This document shows, in pieces, positions 23,826-29,615 of a stretch of 29,615 nucleotides of DNA. Numbering within the stretch: the stretch's first letter is position 1; each line of letters begins with the position of its first letter. The position numbers and the translations under genes are program-made. This DNA is from Desmonostoc muscorum LEGE 12446. Its GTDB lineage: Bacteria > Cyanobacteriota > Cyanobacteriia > Cyanobacteriales > Nostocaceae. Below the pieces are notes generated by a model. It saw only the letters and a program-made list of their open reading frames with translations, did no database searches and was not told the origin of the DNA. The stretch lies in assembly GCF_015207005.2 (NCBI RefSeq), contig NZ_JADEXS020000005.1, forward strand, positions 1 through 29,615, given 5' to 3'.

Positions 23826-24065
23826 ATGTCAGAACAAAGTAACTCTAAATTACTCTCCGTCAGCGAAGTAGCCAAAGAACTCGAAATCACGCGACAACGA
23901 GTTCACGATTTAATTAAGAATGGGCAGATTATAGCCCATAAGCTAGGACGTTTTTACTATATAGAGGAGGCAGAGATGCAACGCTATAGAGATAAACCTG
24001 TCGGCAAGCCTTATCAACCACGTACTACAGCTTCGACACAAAACTCTATTGACAATTGTCAATAG
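23826..24065 (+). CDS. Excisionase/MerR-like HTH protein, probable R-M regulator
   Basis: This 79-residue protein contains an excisionase-type helix-turn-helix: LLSVSEVAKELEITRQRVHD (9-28), LIKNGQIIAHKLGRFYYI and a wing. This is the short HTH_17 family used as regulators or excision factors. It precedes the methyltransferase by 47 bases in the same direction, so it may control the restriction system, although classical controller proteins are of the XRE type. The end of the gene and its stop codon lie inside a perfect 32-bp palindrome, a likely operator or terminator. No ribosome site is evident. Confidence 0.8.
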   Translation: MSEQSNSKLLSVSEVAKELEITRQRVHDLIKNGQIIAHKLGRFYYIEEAEMQRYRDKPVGKPYQPRTTASTQNSIDNCQ

Positions 24066-24071
24066 AGTTTT
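24040..24071. promoter_or_regulatory. Perfect 32-bp palindrome at the end of the HTH gene
   Basis: AAAACTCTATTGACAA (24040-24055) is followed directly by its exact reverse complement (24056-24071), with CAATTG at the centre. It covers the HTH gene stop codon and sits 42 bases before the methyltransferase start. As RNA it would form a stem ending in UUUU, so it may be an intrinsic terminator. As DNA it is an ideal dimer-binding operator. Either would tune methyltransferase expression. Confidence 0.8.
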
Positions 24072-24112
24072 TAAGATTTTAAATTAGTGTTAATAAAGAA
24101 GAGAATACCTCA

Positions 24113-25102
24113 ATGACACCTGTTCGCCTTATATCACCTTTAGCTGTCACTAATCAGAAATTAATTGAGGTTTATCAGAGCAATTACGGCATTCTCTACC
24201 AAGGAGATTGCCTCAACTTTTTAAAAGCTCTTCCTGATGGTTCCATTGATGTTGTATTTGCCGATCCACCTTTCAACCTTGGCAAAGATTATGGCAAAGG
24301 TGTTAACGACCAGAGGCAATCTGAGGAATATCTCATATGGTCGAAGGAGTGGCTGAGTGAGAGTATACGTGTAGTGAAGCCAGGTGGAAGTTTATTCATT
24401 TTTAATTTACCTAAATGGTGCATTGAGTATGGTGCATATCTCAACCAAAATGGTATGCTTTTCCGCCACTGGATTGCGTGCAGAATGCCTAAAGCTTTTC
24501 CCCGTGGTAAAAGAATGTCTCCAGCTCACTATGGACTGCTTTACTACACAAAAGGAGAACCAGCCGTTTTCAATAAGGTTTACACACCAATTCAAGTTTG
24601 CCGTCACTGTGGTGGAGAAATTAGAGATTACGGTGGACACCGCAAAAAGCTAAATCCTCAAGGTATTAACTTAATGGATATTTGGGATACTCCTGAAGAT
24701 GTTTGGGAAGATGCTTCCTATGCTGATAACGTTGAGGAAACTTTTTGGACTGAACTTGAAGAAATGTGGGCTGATATTCCACCAGTAAGGCATCGTCAGC
24801 ACAAGAAAAGGGGAGCTAATGAATTAGCTCCAATTATGCTTGAACGCATCATTGCTATGGCATCAAACCCAGGACAAATAGTAATTGATCCATTTGGCGG
24901 ATCTGGTACCACATTCTATGCTGCTGAAAAGTTACATCGATATTGGTTAGGTACAGAAATTGGCGATATAGAGCCAGCCGTTCAGCGACTAGCTGACTTA
25001 GCAAATGGAAACAAGGAAGAATGGGAATCGGCAAGAGGAAAGAAGAAAGTTAAAAATAAACAACAAGAATCAACGCAATTAGATTTATTTTCACACAGGT
25101 AA
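24113..25102 (+). CDS. DNA methyltransferase of the R-M system (beta-type order)
   Basis: This 329-residue methyltransferase has the catalytic motif DPPFN (51-55) near the N-terminus and the SAM-binding motif DPFGGSGTT (259-267) near the C-terminus, the order of the beta class (N6_N4_Mtase family). DPPF is more typical of N6-adenine than of N4-cytosine enzymes, which usually have SPPY. A pair of cysteines (CRHC, 163-166) in the central target-recognition region may bind metal. It is tail-to-tail with the BamHI-like nuclease gene, 20 bases apart, so it should protect the same sites. Confidence 0.9.
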   Translation: MTPVRLISPLAVTNQKLIEVYQSNYGILYQGDCLNFLKALPDGSIDVVFADPPFNLGKDYGKGVNDQRQSEEYLIWSKEWLSESIRVVKPGGSLFIFNLPKWCIEYGAYLNQNGMLFRHWIACRMPKAFPRGKRMSPAHYGLLYYTKGEPAVFNKVYTPIQVCRHCGGEIRDYGGHRKKLNPQGINLMDIWDTPEDVWEDASYADNVEETFWTELEEMWADIPPVRHRQHKKRGANELAPIMLERIIAMASNPGQIVIDPFGGSGTTFYAAEKLHRYWLGTEIGDIEPAVQRLADLANGNKEEWESARGKKKVKNKQQESTQLDLFSHR

Positions 25103-25122
25103 AGATTTAAAATTTTGCTTCT

Positions 25123-25746
25123 CTAGATTAGAGCGCGTCCATCTGTGCCTTTCGTTATTTTTGGCACATTATTATCTATAGCATCATGTTCAACCACAAA
25201 TATTTCCAAGAATCCTTCATTTATATTCACTGCCCGCCACACATCAAAGTAAGGTTCTAATTCTTCATAATTTCCAATTCTGTCAGTAAGATAAGTATAA
25301 AGACTACGGCTAGGAAGCACTAAAGCTGAACCTAAAAAAACGCCTCGTAACATTCCCAGAACTAATTTGTTAACTGCTCGGTGACTGGATGAAATATTCC
25401 CTGTTTCCCATTCAAGGGCAAACAGATGTTTATCCAAAACTTTGGTAGCATCTACTCGTCCAGGTGCTTTAGTTGCATATAGAATTTTAGTTTCAAGCTG
25501 CCAGCCAAAACTTTCTTTAAGAGCAGTCATACAAGCAGTTTTAATAGGCTTAACACCATTCCCATGAAGGGTTGGATTAATCGTGAAAGTTAATGCACCA
25601 GGAGGCCAAACAATCAACTCAATAGCACTGCGGATCTCATTTTGAATCACAGCCCACTCTTGAGACTCCCGAAAGCTACCACGACTAATTAGTGATACCT
25701 CTTGCGTAATCTTCACGTTTTTATATTCCTTCTTATACCAAAGCAA
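25123..25746 (-). CDS. BamHI-family type II restriction endonuclease
   Basis: At 207 residues it is close to BamHI (213). Segments align with my recollection of BamHI: IVWPPGALTFTIN (45-57), NGVKPIK (63-69), EWETGNISSSHRAVNKL (112-128) against EFETGNISSAHRSMNKL, YLTDRIGNYEELEPYF (152-167) against YLTDRVTNFEELEPYF, and NNVPKITKGTDG (192-203) against SNVPLIPKGSDG. The BamHI catalytic residues D94, E111 and E113 correspond to D99, E112 and E114. Cleavage of GGATCC or a related site is therefore likely. The gene is convergent with the methyltransferase gene. Homology is strong; the exact target is inference. Confidence 0.9.
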   Translation of the reverse strand: MLWYKKEYKNVKITQEVSLISRGSFRESQEWAVIQNEIRSAIELIVWPPGALTFTINPTLHGNGVKPIKTACMTALKESFGWQLETKILYATKAPGRVDATKVLDKHLFALEWETGNISSSHRAVNKLVLGMLRGVFLGSALVLPSRSLYTYLTDRIGNYEELEPYFDVWRAVNINEGFLEIFVVEHDAIDNNVPKITKGTDGRALI

Positions 25747-26095
25747 TCCTGAGATAGCTTAACAGGATGTGCTTGCCTCTTTCTATATCCTTGAGGCGAT
25801 GGGCTACGTCCCACTGTCGGTGATTGCCCTAATCGGTAATGTTGCCTCCCTTCCCCCGATGTCGTGATAAACCCTCTTTCTAAAGATGAGGGTGATCGCA
25901 ATGCTGGCATGGAGAGAAGAGTGAGAAGTAATTGGAAGAAAGACGCAAAATTAAATTAGGTTCTTTCCAGTGATCGCCGCGTTGTTATGTGGGAAACTGA
26001 GATTCTATCACCGATAACAAACTTTATCGGTGATTCGTTTTCATGAATAAAGCCTAATCCCAGTCAGGGTAGGCAATCTCGATGTTGTTGGTTTT
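25747..26095. other. Gap holding the nuclease promoter and a hairpin
   Basis: This 349-bp gap lies between divergent genes. A hairpin ACCCTC (25871-25876)/GAGGGT (25888-25893) has an inner TCT/AGA match. Its 3' part contains the dif-like site described separately. No reliable coding frame is present; a 65-residue frame at 25713-25910 looks like a shadow. Confidence 0.45.
26007..26034. other. dif-like recombination site (11-6-11)
   Basis: An 11-bp arm ATCACCGATAA (26007-26017), a 6-bp centre CAAACT (26018-26023) and an 11-bp arm TTATCGGTGAT (26024-26034) form a perfect dyad. This is the exact geometry of XerC/XerD core sites, including the inner ATAA and TTAT next to the centre, as in E. coli dif. 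The site ends 61 bases before a tyrosine recombinase gene, its likely user. A simple operator or hairpin remains possible. Confidence 0.7.
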
Positions 26096-27037
26096 ATGTT
26101 CACACATACCTCGCAGGGGATAACGAGTGCTGTCCAAATGGCTGATGTTGCCAACACCGCGCAGTTGGTTGCGCTGTGGTTGACGACTAAACGCAGTCAG
26201 GAATCTCACCGCGCTTACGAAACTGATATCCGCTATTTTGTGGCTTTCCTGTTGGGGCAGAACCCCGAACAGGTGCAGTTAAATGATATCGACTTGCGAA
26301 CTGTCACCATCAACGATGTGCAAGCATTCGCCGATTTTTTAGAGACTCACCCCACTAAGACCGGAAAACCTTTAGCACCAGCCAGCCGCGCGAGGAGAAT
26401 TGCCGCTCTCAAAAGTCTGTTTAACTATGGTTGCAAAATCAAATACCTTTCATTCAACGCCGCAGATGATACTTTGCTACCCAAGACCAAAGACCGACTT
26501 GCCGAGCGGATTCTCTCAGAAGTAGAAGTGATGACGATGGTAGCCCTGACGACTAATGAACGCGATCGGGCTTTGATTCAGTTCCTTTACTATACCGCCG
26601 CCAGGGTGGGTGAGGTAGCCCAGGTACGGTGGCGCGATATTCGCTCCAATCGCAACGGACAAGGGCAAGTTACGCTGTTTGGCAAAGGCGAGAAGACCAG
26701 GACAGTGCTGATTCCCAAAAAGGTTTATCAGGCACTACTCGCTCTGCGTATGCCAACAGATACCCCGGAGGCGGCGGTGTTCAAAAGTCGCAAGGGAGAT
26801 GAGCCTTTAAAAGAAAGACATATCCGTGATATCGTCGCGGCGGCTGGTAAAAAAGCTGGTATCAAGGGCAAAGTTAGCCCCCACTGGTTACGACACTCTC
26901 ACGCTAGTCATAGTTTAGACAGACACGCATCGGTGCATCTGGTGCAGCAGACTTTGGGGCATTCATCTTTGCATACTACCAGCCGCTATGCCCACGCCAA
27001 GCCTAGCGATTCTTCAGGGCTTTACTTGCCTGAGTAG
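26096..27037 (+). CDS. XerC/D-like tyrosine recombinase
   Basis: This 313-residue site-specific recombinase has an N-terminal SAM-like core-binding domain (about 20-115) and a catalytic domain (about 135-305). The active residues are R170 (AARVGEV), K200 (GKGEKTR), H263 and R266 (HWLRHSHASH), H289 (TLGHSS) and the nucleophile Y298 (TSRYAH). Size and motifs match Xer-type enzymes that resolve plasmid dimers. A dif-like site sits directly upstream. No phage or integron genes surround it, so dimer resolution is more likely than integration. Confidence 0.92.
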   Translation: MFTHTSQGITSAVQMADVANTAQLVALWLTTKRSQESHRAYETDIRYFVAFLLGQNPEQVQLNDIDLRTVTINDVQAFADFLETHPTKTGKPLAPASRARRIAALKSLFNYGCKIKYLSFNAADDTLLPKTKDRLAERILSEVEVMTMVALTTNERDRALIQFLYYTAARVGEVAQVRWRDIRSNRNGQGQVTLFGKGEKTRTVLIPKKVYQALLALRMPTDTPEAAVFKSRKGDEPLKERHIRDIVAAAGKKAGIKGKVSPHWLRHSHASHSLDRHASVHLVQQTLGHSSLHTTSRYAHAKPSDSSGLYLPE

Positions 27038-27249
27038 GGTTTTAGTTCTAGGGTCAGGGGGTAGAAGAAATTCTGAAAACCAACAGAAGGTAATGATTTA
27101 ACATATAAAGTCTTTATTTTTTCTCTCTATTTATTTTTGACCGATGCCCAAACGCAACGGGCTGCTGACATTTAGTAAGGTTAATTGACAATGGTATCTC
27201 TATAGTTATGCCTAATTTATTCTGAAGATAAGAATAAGGATATCTCGCA

Positions 27250-29472
27250 ATGGTTAATGAGGAGCATTATGTTCGGCTGAAGAAAGATGTGCAAGCTTGG
27301 AATAAATGGAAACTTAAAAATCCAAATATAATTTTTGACTTTAGCGAGGCAGACCTCAGCGGCACAGACCTCAGCGGCGCAAAACTCTGGGGGGCTAACT
27401 TCAGTGGCGCTAACCTCAGCGACGCAAAACTCTGGGGGGCTAACCTCAGCGACGCAAAACTCTGGGGGGCTAACCTGAGTGGCGCAGACCTGCGTTATAC
27501 AGACCTCAGCGACGGTAACCTCAGCAGAGCTAACCTTAGTAGAGTTAACCTCAGCAGAGCTAACCTCAGCGGCGCTAACCTCAGTGAGGCTAACCTCAGC
27601 GGCGCTAACCTCAGCGGCGCTAACCTCAGTGAGGCTAACCTCAGTGGTGCTAACCTCAGCGGCGCTAACCTCAGTGAGGCTAACCTCAGCGAACTTGACC
27701 TTCGCTATACAGACCTCAGCAGAGCTAACCTCAGCAGAGCTAACCTCAGCAGAGCTAACCTCAGCAGAGCTAACCTCAGCAGAGCTAACCTCAGCAGAGC
27801 TAACCTCAGTAGAGCAAACCTTAGCGGGGCTAACCTCAGCGATACAGACCTCCGCAGCGCTAACCTCAGTGAGGCTAACCTTAGCGGGGCTAACCTCAGC
27901 AATACAGACCTCCGCAGCGCTAACCTCAGTGAGGCTAACCTCCGCAGCACTAACCTCAGCGGACTTGACCTCAGGGAGGCTAACCTCAGTGAGGCTAACC
28001 TCAGCGGACTTGACCTCAGGGAGGCTAACCTCAGCAATACAGACCTCCGCAGCGCTAACCTCAGTGAGGCTAACCTCAGCGGACTTGACCTCAGGGAGGC
28101 TAACCTCAGCAATACAGACCTCCGCAGCGCTAACCTTAGCGGGGCTAACCTCAGCGGAGCTGAGATCAGTGGGGTTAATCTCATTGGGGCTAACCTCAGC
28201 GGAGCTAACCTTAGCGGGGCTAACCTCAGCGGAGCTGAGATCAGTGGGGTTAATCTCATTGGGGCTAACCTCAGCGGAGCTAACCTTAGTGGAGCTAACC
28301 TTAGTGGACTTGACCTCAGTGAATTTGACCTTAGCGGGGTTAACCTCAGAGGAACTAACCTCAGCGGAGCTAACCTTAGTGGACTTGACCTCAGTGAATT
28401 TGACCTTAGCGGGGTTAACCTCAGAGGAACTAACCTCAGCGGAGCTAACCTTAGTGGACTTGACCTCAGTGAATTTGACCTTAATGGGGTTAACCTCAGG
28501 GACGCTAATCTAAGTAAAACTCAAGCATTAGGAACTGATTTTACAAACGCAAAGTTTACAGGGGCTTGTTTGGAAGACTGGAATATCAACTCTGCTACAA
28601 AGCTAGATGATATTGATTGCCGATATGTCTATTTAAAAAGTGACAAACAAGAACGTCGTCCCAGTAGTGGAGAGTTTGCGCCTGGAGTGTTTACCAAGCT
28701 ATTCCAGAAAGCTTTAGAAACAGTTGACTTAATCTTTGCAGATGGTATTGATTGGAAAGCATTTCTTCTATCTTTTCAAGAACTACAGGCTGAATATGGT
28801 CAAGAAAACTTATCAGTTCAAGCATTTGAAAAGAAAAGTGGGAACGCATTTATAATTAGGCTTGAAGTTTTACCAGAAGCTAATAAGGCTGAAATTGAAT
28901 GCAGGATCAAAGAACTATATGAATTCAAATTAAATGTACTTGCTGCAACATATCGTAAAGAATTACAAGTTAAAGACGAACAAATAATATTTTATAGAGA
29001 GCAGAGCGCAAACATTATGAGTCTTGCCAAAGAAATGGCTGCTAGACCTATTCAAAATATTATTGATTTTAAAGCTTCATTGGATAGTAAGTCTATGTCA
29101 GAATCCTATCAATCCAAGTACGACCAAAGAAATTCTAATAACCAGTTTGTAGATACAGCACAATCTGGTAGTCACTCGACTTTTAATCAATATAACTACA
29201 CACCTGAGCAGAAAAAAAATCTTGCTGAAGCAGCAGCAGAAATTCAACAGCTTCTCAATCAATTAGAACAGAGTTATCCTACTAAAACTACTGTTGAAAA
29301 GATGGCTGTTGTCTCTAAAGCTGTTGATGAGCTTGAGAAAAACCCTACTTTGAAAGCACGAGTAATAGGTGCATTGAAAGCTGGGGGAACGGAAGCTTTC
29401 AAGGAGCTAGTTGACAATCCTTTGATTAATATTTTATTGGCATCAATAGAAGGATGGCAGGAAGCAGAATAG
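27250..29472 (+). CDS. Pentapeptide-repeat protein with conserved C-terminal module
   Basis: This 740-residue protein has about 80 pentapeptide units from about residue 29 to 448, mostly A(N/D)LSx, which fold as a right-handed square beta helix. A short N-terminal helix (HYVRLKKDVQAWNKWK) precedes it. The C-terminal 290 residues include a domain with IDWKAFLLSFQELQ (about 497-510), a coiled-coil stretch, a polar NQFVDTAQSGSHSTFNQYNY linker and a final helical domain ending in GWQEAE. That tail looks like one I recall from other cyanobacterial multidomain proteins. AAGGA lies about nine bases before the ATG. Function is unknown; candidate roles are binding scaffold or conflict-system effector adaptor. 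Confidence 0.85.
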   Translation: MVNEEHYVRLKKDVQAWNKWKLKNPNIIFDFSEADLSGTDLSGAKLWGANFSGANLSDAKLWGANLSDAKLWGANLSGADLRYTDLSDGNLSRANLSRVNLSRANLSGANLSEANLSGANLSGANLSEANLSGANLSGANLSEANLSELDLRYTDLSRANLSRANLSRANLSRANLSRANLSRANLSRANLSGANLSDTDLRSANLSEANLSGANLSNTDLRSANLSEANLRSTNLSGLDLREANLSEANLSGLDLREANLSNTDLRSANLSEANLSGLDLREANLSNTDLRSANLSGANLSGAEISGVNLIGANLSGANLSGANLSGAEISGVNLIGANLSGANLSGANLSGLDLSEFDLSGVNLRGTNLSGANLSGLDLSEFDLSGVNLRGTNLSGANLSGLDLSEFDLNGVNLRDANLSKTQALGTDFTNAKFTGACLEDWNINSATKLDDIDCRYVYLKSDKQERRPSSGEFAPGVFTKLFQKALETVDLIFADGIDWKAFLLSFQELQAEYGQENLSVQAFEKKSGNAFIIRLEVLPEANKAEIECRIKELYEFKLNVLAATYRKELQVKDEQIIFYREQSANIMSLAKEMAARPIQNIIDFKASLDSKSMSESYQSKYDQRNSNNQFVDTAQSGSHSTFNQYNYTPEQKKNLAEAAAEIQQLLNQLEQSYPTKTTVEKMAVVSKAVDELEKNPTLKARVIGALKAGGTEAFKELVDNPLINILLASIEGWQEAE
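27340..28510 (+). repeat. 15-bp pentapeptide-coding repeats with 75-bp higher-order copies
   Basis: The 15-bp unit of the type AACCTCAGCGGxGCT repeats across this stretch. Superimposed are longer exact or near-exact copies, for example a 75-bp block starting with GGACTTGACCTCAGTGAA at 28306, 28381 and 28456, and a block with GAGATCAGTGGGGTTAATCT occurring twice near 28161-28257. Because 15 is a multiple of 3 and stops are avoided, two other frames stay open here; these are shadows. Confidence 0.9.
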
Positions 29473-29563
29473 CTCACGGATTGGACAAGCTAAATGCAAC
29501 AAAATCAATATTGTGTCTCTTTGAGGGGATAGGACTGCGTTGTGCGATCGCTTGTGAATAAAA

Positions 29564-29583
29564 AGCCCTCACCCCAGAGGGCT
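29564..29583 (+). terminator. Terminator after the pentapeptide gene
   Basis: AGCCCTC (29564-29570) and GAGGGCT (29577-29583) form a 7-bp GC-rich stem with a 6-base loop, followed by AAAATTTT. It is flanked by A and T runs on both sides, so it could work in either direction. A HIP1 octamer GCGATCGC lies just before it at 29544. Confidence 0.7.
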
Positions 29584-29615
29584 AAAATTTTGCTCACTAG
29601 CAGCTTTAACAGGTT

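Noticed and set aside
23826..24065. The HTH protein as a CAST regulator (CvkR-like)
   Set aside because: Tempting because of the nearby transposon-like ends, but no Cas12k, TnsB, TnsC or TniQ gene is present and the protein is a short excisionase type next to a methyltransferase.
25713..25910. 65-residue minus-strand frame upstream of the endonuclease
   Set aside because: Overlaps the nuclease start in another frame and covers a hairpin; sequence is low in coding signal.
27479..28513. Long open frames of 344 residues (+) and 184 residues (-) inside the pentapeptide gene
   Set aside because: They arise because a 15-bp repeat without stops stays open in several frames; their sequence is a simple LTSAE or LRLAS periodicity with no start or conservation logic.

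Overview
The window looks like part of a plasmid from a filamentous cyanobacterium of the Nostoc/Anabaena type. The evidence is the set of plasmid backbone functions (replication, partition, mobilization, a resolvase-like recombinase), scattered HIP1 octamers GCGATCGC (3186, 3317, 8054, 16579, 29544), a long pentapeptide-repeat protein, and an HTH-NACHT-HEAT protein of a style common in cyanobacteria. I saw no rRNA, tRNA or CRISPR array. I cannot tell whether the window is a whole replicon or a piece of one.

Layout. (1) 238-909 encodes an orphan NarL/FixJ response regulator whose upstream region (963-1125) is packed with about twelve GGTGTCT-like heptamers. (2) 1134-6307 is a minus-strand operon that begins with a ParM/StbA-type actin and a small ParR-like protein. 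It continues through five small or unrecognised proteins and ends with a four-base-coupled pair, a multi-pass membrane protein and a membrane-anchored P-loop ATPase. This is the least explained set of genes here. (3) 6474-10087 holds octamer operator-like repeats, a 59-residue GTG-started ribbon-helix-helix protein, and a 992-residue primase-helicase replication protein. (4) 10222-15018 is a mobilization region. Two divergent arms, a TraK/StbC-like protein with a ParA-like ATPase and a MobC-like protein with a MOBP-type relaxase, are separated by a candidate oriT with 13-bp inverted repeats. (5) 15141-19152 has two small tail-anchored proteins and, divergently, a 1064-residue HTH-NACHT protein with eleven near-identical 102-bp HEAT repeats. 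(6) 19396-20688 is a type Ib ParA plus ribbon-helix-helix partition cassette flanked by TGTAATTAATTACA palindromes that are probably its centromere.

(7) 20723-23387 is an AT-rich accessory stretch with an antitoxin-like protein, a large PIN-like nuclease and an unknown membrane protein. (8) 23504-25746 contains a 219-bp element with transposon-like ends, then a restriction-modification system. The system has an excisionase-like HTH protein ending in a 32-bp perfect palindrome, a DPPF-type DNA methyltransferase, and an endonuclease clearly related to BamHI. (9) 26007-27037 has a dif-like site (11-bp arms, 6-bp centre) just upstream of a tyrosine recombinase, probably a self-contained dimer-resolution unit. 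(10) 27250-29472 is a pentapeptide-repeat protein with recent internal 75-bp duplications, followed by a hairpin terminator.

Together the genes make a mobilizable plasmid with two unrelated partition systems, its own resolution site, and a defence/addiction layer (BamHI-like R-M, NACHT, PIN). The most novel candidates are the actin-plus-membrane-ATPase operon, the recombinase with its dif-like site, the BamHI-like nuclease paired with an apparently adenine-type methyltransferase, and the small transposon-end element.
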